Below, in pieces: positions 36,192 to 44,831 of a stretch of 64,000 nt of DNA. The notes under the pieces are model-generated. The model was not told the origin of the DNA, made no database searches, and saw nothing but the letters and a program-made list of their open reading frames with translations. The stretch spans positions 1 through 64,000 of the forward strand of contig JANXVF010000139.1 in the NCBI GenBank assembly GCA_025351785.1, written 5' to 3'. A program made the position numbers and the translations under genes. Position 1 is the first letter of the stretch. Every line of letters begins with the position of its first letter. Origin of the DNA: Flavobacterium sp. Lineage in GTDB: Bacteria > Bacteroidota > Bacteroidia > Flavobacteriales > Flavobacteriaceae.

Positions 36192-36950
36192 ATGCTCAAA
36201 AAATTAGTTCTATTTAAATTATTGAAAAACCATTTCGGTTTTAAAGACGCACTTGTAATCACACGGGCTTTACTTTCTAAAAAAAGTGTTATTAAATTAC
36301 CATCAAAAAAAATTGAAATTTGTTTGAGACCTAATACCAAAGATTTAGAAACTTTTGAAGAAGTCTTTATATCAAATATATATGATATTAATTTACCTTT
36401 TAACCCAGTAAATATTGTTGATGCTGGGGCAAATGTAGGGTTAGCGTCTTTGTTTTTTAAATTAAAATATCCAAATTCTAAAATAGTTGCCATAGAAATA
36501 GAGTCTAAAAATATTGAAATGATTTTAAAAAATACAAAATCGTTTAACGATATCACAGTTTTAGAAAGAGGTTTGTATAATAAAAATACTTTTTTTAAAA
36601 TAACCGATCCTTACAATGCAACTAATAGTTTTCAAATTGAAGAAGTATCTGGTAATCAAGATTATGATATTCAATCAATAACTTTAGATGAAATTTTAGT
36701 TACTAATGATTGGAAAACAATTGATATATTAAAAATTGATATTGAAGGCGCTGAAAAACAACTTTTTGAAGAAAATTACCAAAATTGGTTGCCAAAGGTT
36801 AAAGTATTAATGATTGAAACTCACGATCGCATGATTTCAAAATGTTCTTACACCGTGATGAAAACTATAAACGAGTATAATTTCATTTTATACACCACAA
36901 CCGAGGGTACTTTAATTTACTTTAATTTATCTTTAATTTCAATAAATTAA
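36192..36950 (+). CDS. FkbM family methyltransferase
   Basis: A 252-residue SAM-dependent methyltransferase. VDAGANVGLASLFFKLKY is the SAM-binding loop, and TIDILKIDIEGAEKQLFEE and VLMIETHDRM are the later FkbM motifs. FkbM enzymes O-methylate sugars and other hydroxyls; here probably a surface glycan residue. It lies 7 bases before an acyltransferase gene. Confidence 0.85.
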   Translation: MLKKLVLFKLLKNHFGFKDALVITRALLSKKSVIKLPSKKIEICLRPNTKDLETFEEVFISNIYDINLPFNPVNIVDAGANVGLASLFFKLKYPNSKIVAIEIESKNIEMILKNTKSFNDITVLERGLYNKNTFFKITDPYNATNSFQIEEVSGNQDYDIQSITLDEILVTNDWKTIDILKIDIEGAEKQLFEENYQNWLPKVKVLMIETHDRMISKCSYTVMKTINEYNFILYTTTEGTLIYFNLSLISIN

Positions 36951-36957
36951 TATTTTA

Positions 36958-38103
36958 ATGTTTTCAACTTTTTATTATTGTTTATTGCCAATTTTTGTTG
37001 TCTTATTTATTTCTTTAGTTTTAATAAATAAAATTGTAAAAATTGAAAATGTTACTATAAAATATCCCGAAATTGACGGAATAAGAGGTTATTTAGCTTT
37101 TTTTGTTTTTTTACATCATAGTTATATTTGGTACTTTTTTTTGAGAACAAATAAATGGGAAGAGCCAAAATCTAATTTATATAATTTGTTTGGTCAGGCT
37201 AGTGTAGCTTTATTTTTTATGATTACAGCATTTTTGTTTACAAATAAATTGATACAATCAAAAGAGAAAATTTTAGATTGGAATAAATATTTGATTTCAA
37301 GAGTTTACAGATTACTTCCAGCTTATGTTTTTTCAATAATTTTTGTATTCAGTATTGTTTTAATACTCTCAAATTTTAATATATATAATTCTATTACAAC
37401 TATTTTTTATGAGGTATTAAATTGGATATTTTTTACTTTTGCAGGGCCATTAGAAATTAATTCTATAAAAAACACATATTTAATCGATGCTGGAGTTACT
37501 TGGTCATTGCCATACGAATGGATGTTTTATTTAGTTTTACCATTAATTGGTTTGTTTTTTAAAATTAAAATTGGTCTTAAAAATTTTTTTATTTTTATTG
37601 TATTATTCATGTTGATTGCATTTTTAAATCATGCTTCTTTAAAACTTTTTATACCATTTTTTGGGGGAATCATGACTGCATTTTGTGTTGAAAATAAATT
37701 TCTAAATTTTAATTTCAAAAAATACCATTTCTCATTATTATTAATTGGTTTGGTTATATTAATCATAACTTTCTTTCATTCTGGACGTGAGTTATTGCCG
37801 TTACTCTTTATTATGTCTATATTTTTTATAATAGCTAGTGGCAATTCTGTTTTTGGATTATTATCAAACTCCTTATCTAGAAAATTTGGGCAAATAACGT
37901 ATAGTTTATATTTGTTGCATGGTATTGTCTTATTTATAGTTTTTAAATTTTTAATCGGATTTGAAAAAGCTTCAAAATTAACAATTACACAGCATTGGGC
38001 AATTATTACATGTTGTATATTTCCGATAATTCTTATTAGTCAGCTAAGTTATAAATATATAGAATTACCATTTTTAAATAAACAAAAACAAAAAAACAAG
38101 TGA
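36958..38103 (+). CDS. Acyltransferase family 3 membrane protein (OafA-like)
   Basis: A 381-residue protein with about ten helices. EIDGIRGYLAFFVFLHHSYIW carries the conserved R and H of acyltransferase-3 enzymes, SRVYRLLPAYVFSIIF the second motif and LSRKFGQITYSLYLLHG the last. Such enzymes add O-acetyl or similar groups to lipopolysaccharide, O-antigen or peptidoglycan. The last four bases overlap the next gene, so this gene and tsaC are translationally linked. Confidence 0.9.
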   Translation: MFSTFYYCLLPIFVVLFISLVLINKIVKIENVTIKYPEIDGIRGYLAFFVFLHHSYIWYFFLRTNKWEEPKSNLYNLFGQASVALFFMITAFLFTNKLIQSKEKILDWNKYLISRVYRLLPAYVFSIIFVFSIVLILSNFNIYNSITTIFYEVLNWIFFTFAGPLEINSIKNTYLIDAGVTWSLPYEWMFYLVLPLIGLFFKIKIGLKNFFIFIVLFMLIAFLNHASLKLFIPFFGGIMTAFCVENKFLNFNFKKYHFSLLLIGLVILIITFFHSGRELLPLLFIMSIFFIIASGNSVFGLLSNSLSRKFGQITYSLYLLHGIVLFIVFKFLIGFEKASKLTITQHWAIITCCIFPIILISQLSYKYIELPFLNKQKQKNK

Positions 38104-38660
38104 ATACTGAAATCCAAAATGCCTTTGAGGTTATTCAAAACGGAGGGATAATTCTTTATCCAACAGATACCGTTTGGGGAATAGGGTGTGACGCTACAAA
38201 CCCTGAAGCTGTCGCTAAAATTTATGAATTAAAAAAACGTGCCGAAACTCAAAGCATGATTGTGCTCATGAATGGTGAAAAAATGTTGTATAATGTTTTT
38301 AAGGATATCCCAGAAGTTGCCTGGCAAATTATGGATTTATCTGAAAATCCCACTACAATAATTCTTGATAATCCTAGAAATGTAGCTACAAATTTAATTG
38401 CATCAGATAAATCACTCGGAGTTAGAGTAGTTAAAGACCCTTTTTGTTTTAAACTTTTAGAACGAATGAAAAAACCTTTAGTTTCTACTTCGGCAAATAT
38501 TTCGGGACAACCTACACCAATTGCTTTTAAAGATATTAACCCAGAAATTATTAAAGGTGTAGACTATGTTGTAAATTTGCATCAAGATAGAATTGCAGGA
38601 AAACCATCAACAATAATTAAGCTGACCAATGATAGTCAGGTTAAAGTTTTAAGAAAATAA
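38100..38660 (+). CDS. tsaC: L-threonylcarbamoyladenylate synthase (YrdC/Sua5 type)
   Basis: A 186-residue protein starting at GTG 38100, overlapping the previous stop (GTGA). It shows the YrdC nucleotide/threonine pocket: GGIILYPTDTVWGIGCDATN, LKKRAETQSMIVLMN, SDKSLGVRVVKDPFC and KPLVSTSANISGQPT. It makes threonylcarbamoyl-AMP for the t6A37 modification of tRNA. It has no Sua5 C-terminal domain. It and cca share a transcript (0 bases apart). Confidence 0.95.
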   Translation: MNTEIQNAFEVIQNGGIILYPTDTVWGIGCDATNPEAVAKIYELKKRAETQSMIVLMNGEKMLYNVFKDIPEVAWQIMDLSENPTTIILDNPRNVATNLIASDKSLGVRVVKDPFCFKLLERMKKPLVSTSANISGQPTPIAFKDINPEIIKGVDYVVNLHQDRIAGKPSTIIKLTNDSQVKVLRK

Positions 38661-40079
38661 ATGAATTATAAAAAAGCATTAGAAAATCCAATATTTCAAA
38701 TAATTGCAAAAGCTAGTAATGAACTTACTATCGAAAGCTACGTTATTGGGGGTTTTGTGCGCGATTATATATTAGAAAGAGACTCTAAAAAAGATATCGA
38801 TATTGTTGCAATTGGTTCTGGGATTGAACTGGCTTTGCAAGTTTCAAATTTATTGCCAAATAAACCAAAGGTTCAGGTTTTTAAAAATTATGGCACAGCA
38901 ATGTTGCGCTACAAAGATATTGATATTGAGTTTGTTGGAGCCCGAAAAGAATCTTATAAAACCGAAAGCAGAAATCCAATTGTGGAAAATGGTACTCTCG
39001 AGGATGATCAAAATCGTAGAGATTTTACAATAAATGCTTTAGCTTTTTCGTTAAATCAAAATAATTATGGGGATTTAATTGATCCATTTAACGGTATTAA
39101 TGACCTTAACAATAAAATTATAAAAACACCATTAGATCCAGATATTACTTTTTCTGATGATCCTTTACGAATGATGAGAGCCATCAGATTTGCAACACAA
39201 TTGGGGTTTGAAATTGAACAAAGTTCATTAAATTCAATCAAAAATAATTGTGATCGAATTAAAATAATTTCTGGCGAACGTATTGTAGAGGAACTCAATA
39301 AAATTTTAGAAACTAATAAACCTTCTGTGGGTTTATTACTTTTGTACAAAACTGGTTTATTAAATTTGATTTTGCCCGAATTAACCACGTTAAATACTGT
39401 TGAAGAAATAGAAGGGCAAACGCATAAAAATAATTTTTATCATACGCTAGAAGTGGTTGATAATATTTGCAAAAACACAAACGACCTATGGTTGCGTTGG
39501 GCCGCATTATTGCACGATATAGGAAAAGCACCAACAAAAAAATTTACAAAAAAACAAGGCTGGACTTTTCATGGTCACGAATTTTTAGGAGGGAAAATGA
39601 CTAAAAAAATATTTGAGAGATTACACATGCCTATGAACCAAAAAATGAAATTTGTTCAGAAAATGGTTGTCATGAGTTCTCGCCCCATTATTTTGTCAGA
39701 AGATATTGTTACAGATGCTGCAGTAAGAAGATTAGTTTTTGATGCTGGTGCAGATGTCGAAAACCTGATGACACTTTGTGAAGCCGACATTACAACTAAA
39801 AATCCAACAAAATTTAAAAAATATCATAATAATTTTGACTTAGTGCGCAAAAAAATTGTTGAAGTTGAAGAAAAAGATTCTATCAGAAATTTTCAACCTC
39901 CTATCACTGGCGAAGAAATAATGAAGTTATTTAACTTAAAGCCTTCAAAAGAAATCGGAGTATTAAAAGAAGCCGTAAAAGAAGCAATTTTAGAAGGGGA
40001 AATTCCAAATGATTATCAGGCCGCTTATAATTTTGTTTTAAATCGTGCTACCAAGCTAGGTCTCAAAAAAGCAAATTAA
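38661..40079 (+). CDS. cca: CCA tRNA nucleotidyltransferase with HD domain
   Basis: A 472-residue protein with the class II nucleotidyltransferase motifs VIGGFVRDYILERDSKKDIDIVAIG, RRDFTINALAFSLN and DPLRMMRAIRFATQLGF, and an HD domain (LRWAALLHDIGKAPTKKFTK, TFHGHEFLGGKMT). It adds the 3'-terminal CCA to tRNAs; the HD part may add phosphohydrolase activity. Follows tsaC directly, giving a tRNA-maturation pair after the surface-glycan island. Confidence 0.95.
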   Translation: MNYKKALENPIFQIIAKASNELTIESYVIGGFVRDYILERDSKKDIDIVAIGSGIELALQVSNLLPNKPKVQVFKNYGTAMLRYKDIDIEFVGARKESYKTESRNPIVENGTLEDDQNRRDFTINALAFSLNQNNYGDLIDPFNGINDLNNKIIKTPLDPDITFSDDPLRMMRAIRFATQLGFEIEQSSLNSIKNNCDRIKIISGERIVEELNKILETNKPSVGLLLLYKTGLLNLILPELTTLNTVEEIEGQTHKNNFYHTLEVVDNICKNTNDLWLRWAALLHDIGKAPTKKFTKKQGWTFHGHEFLGGKMTKKIFERLHMPMNQKMKFVQKMVVMSSRPIILSEDIVTDAAVRRLVFDAGADVENLMTLCEADITTKNPTKFKKYHNNFDLVRKKIVEVEEKDSIRNFQPPITGEEIMKLFNLKPSKEIGVLKEAVKEAILEGEIPNDYQAAYNFVLNRATKLGLKKAN

Positions 40080-40097
40080 TTTGTAAATACATCAAAA

Positions 40098-40325
40098 ATG
40101 CCAGTAAATCAGAATTTTATTAATAAAGGAATAAAGTATTTATTTATAGCTTTACCACAAATGTTTATAGGACCTGCAGTGATGTATAACGCATTTATGA
40201 ATAAACAAACCAATTGGCATTATTTAGTATTAATTATAGGAATTGGGCTTTGTTTAGGAGGAGTATATTTTGCTTTTCAGGGAATTAATACCATTGTAAA
40301 AGGACTTTTTAACGATCAAAAATAA
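40098..40325 (+). CDS. Small two-helix membrane protein (DUF6095-like)
   Basis: A 75-residue protein with two hydrophobic segments (YLFIALPQMFIGPAVMYNAF and YLVLIIGIGLCLGGVYFAFQ). I match it only loosely to the short membrane DUF6095 family seen in Flavobacteriia. Function unknown. Starts 18 bases after cca and is followed by a small lipoprotein gene 11 bases on. Confidence 0.65.
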   Translation: MPVNQNFINKGIKYLFIALPQMFIGPAVMYNAFMNKQTNWHYLVLIIGIGLCLGGVYFAFQGINTIVKGLFNDQK

Positions 40326-40336
40326 TTTTTTAATAA

Positions 40337-40714
40337 ATGAAAAAGCAAATACTATTTTTAGGTTTCATATTTTTTATGTTAATATCGTGTTATAAACAAG
40401 AACGAAATTGTAGCGATTTTAAAACAGGAAAATTTGAATTTTCTCAAGTTATTGATGGTAAAAAGCAAACAACAATCTTTCAAAGAACAGATAAATTTCA
40501 AATAGAAACCTACAATGGGAAAACAGACACTGCATCGGTCAGATGGGTAAGTGATTGTGAGTTTGTTCTCGAAAAATTGCACCCAAAATCAATGCAAGAT
40601 AAAAAGCAAATTTCGATGAAGATACTCTCTACGAAAGATAAAACTTATACTTTTGAATACTCTTTTGTAAATGATGAAAAAAAGCAAACTGGAGTTGCAA
40701 CAAAAACAAATTAA
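40337..40714 (+). CDS. Small lipoprotein, unknown function
   Basis: A 125-residue lipoprotein with a leader ending GFIFFMLISC and a beta-rich mature part (CSDFKTGKFEFSQVIDGK, FQRTDKFQIETYNGK). No catalytic motif was seen. I could not identify its family. Confidence 0.6.
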   Translation: MKKQILFLGFIFFMLISCYKQERNCSDFKTGKFEFSQVIDGKKQTTIFQRTDKFQIETYNGKTDTASVRWVSDCEFVLEKLHPKSMQDKKQISMKILSTKDKTYTFEYSFVNDEKKQTGVATKTN

Positions 40715-40747
40715 TTCGTGTTTAAAATTATAAATTAAATAACCTAA

Positions 40748-41605
40748 ATGGAAATTTTAACAAACCCAAATGCCTGGATAGCCTTATTAACATTAACTTT
40801 TTTAGAAATAATTTTAGGAATTGATAACATCGTTTTCTTATCTATTGTTTCAGGAAAACTAGATCAAGGGCAACAGCCAAAAGCACGCAGAATAGGATTG
40901 TTGCTGGCAATGGCATTTAGAATAATTTTACTTTTTGGTATTAGTTGGGTTTTAAGTCTTCAAGAAAGTATTATTGATATTAAATTGAATTTTTTTGAAG
41001 CTCACATTACAGGACAAAGTTTAATAATTTTTGGTGGTGGATTGTTTTTACTATACAAATCAGTATCTGAAATCCATCATAAAATGGAAGGAGCTGAGGA
41101 AGGAACAAAGGGAAAATCTACATCTAGTTTAGCAAACGCAATTATTCAAATTGCAGTTTTAAATTTAGTTTTTTCGTTTGATAGTATTTTAACAGCAATT
41201 GGAATGATTAGTATGAAAAGCACAACCGAAGGAGGTTTTGGACCAGTTGGAGCAATCGAAATTATGATAGCAGCAGTAGTAATATCTATTTTAATCATGA
41301 TGGTTTTTGCAGGACCAGTTTCAAAATTTGTAAATAATCATCCAACAATTCAAATTTTAGGTTTATCATTTTTGATATTAATTGGTGTCATGCTACTTGC
41401 CGAAGGGTCGCATTTAGCTCACTTTAGGTTTGGAAATGATACCGAGGTAACAAGTATTCCAAAAGGATATTTATATTTTTCAATCTTCTTTTCACTTTTT
41501 GTAGAATTCCTAAACATCAGAATGCGCAAAAAAAGCAAATCTGTGCATTTGAAGAATAATAAAATTATAGATAAAAATTTAGAAGATAATGATCCCATAA
41601 ATTGA
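40748..41605 (+). CDS. TerC family integral membrane protein
   Basis: A 285-residue membrane protein with seven to nine helices. LEIILGIDNIVFLSIVSGKL and LVFSFDSILTAIGMI are the two acidic TerC motifs, and the central loop is MEGAEEGTKGKSTS. TerC proteins are linked to tellurite resistance and, more recently, to metal loading of exported proteins (manganese). Ends with a charged cytoplasmic tail (KSVHLKNNKIIDKN). The 431-base gap downstream holds only a transposase remnant and the pdhA promoter. Confidence 0.85.
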   Translation: MEILTNPNAWIALLTLTFLEIILGIDNIVFLSIVSGKLDQGQQPKARRIGLLLAMAFRIILLFGISWVLSLQESIIDIKLNFFEAHITGQSLIIFGGGLFLLYKSVSEIHHKMEGAEEGTKGKSTSSLANAIIQIAVLNLVFSFDSILTAIGMISMKSTTEGGFGPVGAIEIMIAAVVISILIMMVFAGPVSKFVNNHPTIQILGLSFLILIGVMLLAEGSHLAHFRFGNDTEVTSIPKGYLYFSIFFSLFVEFLNIRMRKKSKSVHLKNNKIIDKNLEDNDPIN

Positions 41606-41664
41606 TTTGTAAGGTTTTAGTCTAATAAATATATTTAAACATATAGAAACATTGAAAATAGAAC

Positions 41665-41805
41665 TTACAAAAGAGCTTCTCTTGATAAAGATTGGTTAGT
41701 TATGTGAAAAATTAAATTTCTAAAAACTTCCTTTTCAGTAGCATAATCTAAGGCTCTATGTGGTTTAAAAAATAAATTTACATTTAGGACTAAAGCCATT
41801 TGTAA
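41665..41805 (-). pseudogene. Remnant of a transposase C-terminus
   Basis: The minus strand holds a 46-codon frame with FFKPHRALDYATEKEVF, the pattern that closes the integrase/DDE core of many transposases (R/KPHRAL-Y-TP-EV). A TAG stop precedes it and no conserved region lies further upstream, so only the tail is left. IS family not assignable; no terminal inverted repeats were found. Confidence 0.45.
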
Positions 41806-41933
41806 CTATTCAAAAACTTTTATTTTTAGATTATTTTAAGTAGAAAATCAAGCTAATTTTTATGTGAAAGCTAAACAAGAATTAAAAAAAATAAATTACA
41901 TCAATAATATTTTTACATCTACTATCAATATCT

Positions 41934-41941
41934 TATTTTTG
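41934..41941 (+). promoter_or_regulatory. -7 box of pdhA
   Basis: TATTTTTG followed by CAATCCGACTAT, 95 bases before the start at 42037. The 20-base string is identical to that upstream of the CDP-alcohol phosphatidyltransferase gene on the opposite strand. No clear TTG at -33. Confidence 0.55.
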
Positions 41942-42036
41942 CAATCCGACTATTGGGAACGCAAACTTGTGTGAGTAAACAATTTTGTAAATTTATTACA
42001 ATAATTAAATAGTAACACATTAGCAATCAAGAAACA

Positions 42037-43035
42037 ATGAAAGAAATTACTAAAGAAGTTTACCTAAACTGGTATGAATGTATGCAGTTTTGGAGAAAAT
42101 TTGAAGACAAGTTAGCTGCAGTATATATTCAGCAAAAAGTTAGAGGATTTTTACACTTATATAACGGTCAAGAAGCTGTGTTAGCTGGTGCACTCCACGC
42201 AATGGATTTATCAAAAGATAAAATGATTACAGCATACAGAAATCATGTACAACCAATAGGAATGGGGGTAGATCCTAAAAAAGTAATGGCCGAACTTTAT
42301 GGGAAAGTCACCGGAACCTCGAAAGGAATGGGAGGATCAATGCACATTTTTTCTAAAGAACATGGCTTTTTTGGCGGACACGGAATTGTAGGTGCTCAAA
42401 TACCAGTTGGAGCAGGAATGGCTTTTGCCGATAAATATTTTAACACAGGTGGAGTAACATTAACCTATTTTGGCGATGGTGCTGCTCGTCAAGGTTCTCT
42501 TCACGAAGCTTTTAATATGGCTATGTTATGGAAGTTACCAGTAGTATTTATTTGTGAAAACAATGGGTATGCCATGGGAACTTCTGTTGAGCGAACAGCA
42601 AACCATACAGATATTTGGAAACTTGGTTTAGGCTATGAAATGCCTTGTGGTCCTGTAGATGGAATGAATCCTGTAAAAGTTGCAGAAGCAATGACAGAAG
42701 CAATTGACCGAGCTAGACGTGGCGATGGACCTACTTTTTTAGAAATGAAAACGTATCGATACAGAGGACATTCAATGTCCGATGCTCAACTTTATAGAAC
42801 AAAAGATGAGGTAGAAGAATATCGAAAAATTGATCCAATAACACAAGTTTTAGATGTTATTAAAGAAAAAAAATATGCTACAGCTGATGATATTCAAGCC
42901 ATTGATGAGAAAGTAAAAGCTCTTGTTGACGAATGTGAAAAATTTGCAGAAGAATCTCCGTTTCCCGAGCCACAACAACTTTATGATGTAGTTTACGAAC
43001 AAGAAAATTATCCATTTATTTCTCACAAAATATAA
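42037..43035 (+). CDS. pdhA: Pyruvate dehydrogenase E1 component, alpha subunit
   Basis: A 332-residue thiamine-diphosphate enzyme subunit. The ThDP motif GDGAARQGSLHEAFNMAMLWKLPVVFICENN and the phospho-loop YRYRGHSMSDAQLYR are present. It pairs with a beta subunit not seen in this window, as often in Bacteroidota. E1 decarboxylates pyruvate and passes the acetyl group to E2. The E2 gene starts 2 bases after the stop. Confidence 0.95.
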   Translation: MKEITKEVYLNWYECMQFWRKFEDKLAAVYIQQKVRGFLHLYNGQEAVLAGALHAMDLSKDKMITAYRNHVQPIGMGVDPKKVMAELYGKVTGTSKGMGGSMHIFSKEHGFFGGHGIVGAQIPVGAGMAFADKYFNTGGVTLTYFGDGAARQGSLHEAFNMAMLWKLPVVFICENNGYAMGTSVERTANHTDIWKLGLGYEMPCGPVDGMNPVKVAEAMTEAIDRARRGDGPTFLEMKTYRYRGHSMSDAQLYRTKDEVEEYRKIDPITQVLDVIKEKKYATADDIQAIDEKVKALVDECEKFAEESPFPEPQQLYDVVYEQENYPFISHKI

Positions 43036-43037
43036 CC

Positions 43038-44726
43038 ATGGCAACAGTAATAAACATGCCTCGTTTAAGCGATACCATGACCGAAGGAACGGTTGCAACT
43101 TGGCTTAAAAAAGTAGGTGACGTCATAAAAGAAGGCGATATTTTAGCAGAAATTGAAACAGATAAAGCTACTATGGAGTTTGAATCATTCAATTCTGGAG
43201 TGCTATTATATATTGGGATTCAAGAGGGTAATACCGCTCCTGTAGATTCTCTTTTAGCAATCATCGGTTCAGAAGGCGAAGATATTACAGCATTAATATC
43301 TGGTGTAACTTCAGCAAAAGAACCTCAAAAAGAAAATGCTGAACAAGAAAAAATTAGTTCTAAACCTGTTTCAGAATCTGCAAGTCCAGTTTCTGAGTCT
43401 GCTGGTTCAGAAAAACCAAAACAAACAGCTACAAAGTCTTTACCGGCTGGGGTAGTAGTTGTAACCATGCCGAGATTGAGCGATACCATGACAACTGGAA
43501 CAGTCGCTACTTGGTTGAAAAAAGTTGGAGATATAATCAAAGAAGGCGATATTTTAGCAGAAATAGAGACAGACAAAGCTACAATGGAATTTGAATCCTT
43601 CAATGCAGGTACCTTATTATTCATTGGAATAAACGAAGGCGAATCGGCTTCTGTTGATAGCGTGTTAGCTATTATTGGTCCAGCAGGAACTGATGTTTCT
43701 GGCATTGCAGAAAACTTTTCAAAAGATGAAAGTACAACAGTTTCAGACTCAAATGTAACTCAAAGTAAACCTAGTACTACTGAAACTACTGCTATAAAAA
43801 CAGAAGATAATTCTATTTTAAATAATGCTGATTCAAGAATTTTTGCATCTCCTTTAGCTAAACAAATTGCTAAAGATAAAGGCATAAACATAGCGCAAGT
43901 TAAAGGTTCGGGAGAAAATGGTAGAATTGTAAAAAGTGATGTTGAAAATTATACTTTACCATCACAAAATGTTGTAAACCAAAGCGCAGTCGAGGAAATC
44001 AAATTAGCTTCCATACCCGTTACTCCTTTTGTTCCAGCCGGAGAGCAGTTTTCTGAGCAAATTAAGAATTCTCAAATGCGAAAAATAATTGCAAAACGAT
44101 TATCAGAATCTGTTTTTACTGCGCCGCATTTTTATTTAACAATTGAAGTCGCAATGGACGAGGCAATCAAATCTAGAACAACTATAAATACTATACCAAA
44201 CACCAAAGTTTCTTATAACGATATGGTGATAAAGGCCTGTGCGATGGCATTAAAAAAACATCCACAAGTAAATTCGCAGTGGAGCGAAGATGCAATTACG
44301 ATAAATCATCATGTAAATATCGGAGTTGCTGTAGCTGTCGAAGATGGTCTTGTTGTACCCGTTTTAAAATTTACAGATCAAATGAGCTTGTCTCAAATAG
44401 GAGCGAGTGTAAAAGATCTTGCAGGACGTAGCCGAAATAAAAAGTTACAACCTAGTGAAATGGAAGGCAGTACGTTTACAGTTTCAAACCTAGGAATGTT
44501 TGGTATTACAGAGTTTACTTCAATTATTAATCAACCTAATGCAGCAATTTTATCGGTAGGTGCAATTGTAGAAAAACCAGTGGTTAGAAATTCTGAAATT
44601 GTTGTAGGAAACACTATGAAAGTTACTCTAGCCTGCGATCATCGATCAATTGATGGAGCAACGGGTGCTCAATTTTTACAAACTTTGAGAACTTTTCTTG
44701 AAAATCCAGTAACTATGTTAGCCTAA
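43038..44726 (+). CDS. pdhC: Pyruvate dehydrogenase E2 component (dihydrolipoamide acetyltransferase), two lipoyl domains
   Basis: A 562-residue protein: lipoyl domains at about 1-80 and 135-215, each with the lipoylated Lys in EIETDKATMEFESFN; acidic/Ala-Pro linkers between; a peripheral-subunit-binding domain (IFASPLAKQIAKDKGINIAQVKGSG); and the catalytic acetyltransferase domain (residues 330-562) with ACDHRSIDGATGAQF. It transfers the acetyl group to CoA. A terminator follows. The two lipoyl domains are almost identical, pointing to a recent internal duplication. Confidence 0.95.
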   Translation: MATVINMPRLSDTMTEGTVATWLKKVGDVIKEGDILAEIETDKATMEFESFNSGVLLYIGIQEGNTAPVDSLLAIIGSEGEDITALISGVTSAKEPQKENAEQEKISSKPVSESASPVSESAGSEKPKQTATKSLPAGVVVVTMPRLSDTMTTGTVATWLKKVGDIIKEGDILAEIETDKATMEFESFNAGTLLFIGINEGESASVDSVLAIIGPAGTDVSGIAENFSKDESTTVSDSNVTQSKPSTTETTAIKTEDNSILNNADSRIFASPLAKQIAKDKGINIAQVKGSGENGRIVKSDVENYTLPSQNVVNQSAVEEIKLASIPVTPFVPAGEQFSEQIKNSQMRKIIAKRLSESVFTAPHFYLTIEVAMDEAIKSRTTINTIPNTKVSYNDMVIKACAMALKKHPQVNSQWSEDAITINHHVNIGVAVAVEDGLVVPVLKFTDQMSLSQIGASVKDLAGRSRNKKLQPSEMEGSTFTVSNLGMFGITEFTSIINQPNAAILSVGAIVEKPVVRNSEIVVGNTMKVTLACDHRSIDGATGAQFLQTLRTFLENPVTMLA

Positions 44727-44748
44727 AATTTCACCATACTAGATAAAA

Positions 44749-44789
44749 AAACTACAAATTCATTTCATAGAATGTGTAGTTTTTTTTTT
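44749..44789 (+). terminator. Rho-independent terminator after E2
   Basis: Stem AAACTACAAATTC / GAATGTGTAGTTT with one mismatch and an 8-base loop, then ten Ts. Ends the pdhA-pdhC transcript. Confidence 0.85.
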
Positions 44790-44831
44790 GGTAATGTGGT
44801 CAAAACATTCTTGGTTATTTTTTTGTGCAAT

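Larger units (their letters stand above)
41606..42036. other. Gap between terC and pdhA (431 bp)
   Basis: No intact gene. It holds a minus-strand transposase-like remnant at 41665-41805 and the -7 box of pdhA at 41934. The rest is AT-rich sequence with no repeat that I could see. Confidence 0.6.

Noticed and set aside
40337-40714. Topoisomerase subunit
   Set aside because: The sequence has a lipoprotein leader and no topoisomerase motif, so any such automatic label would be wrong.
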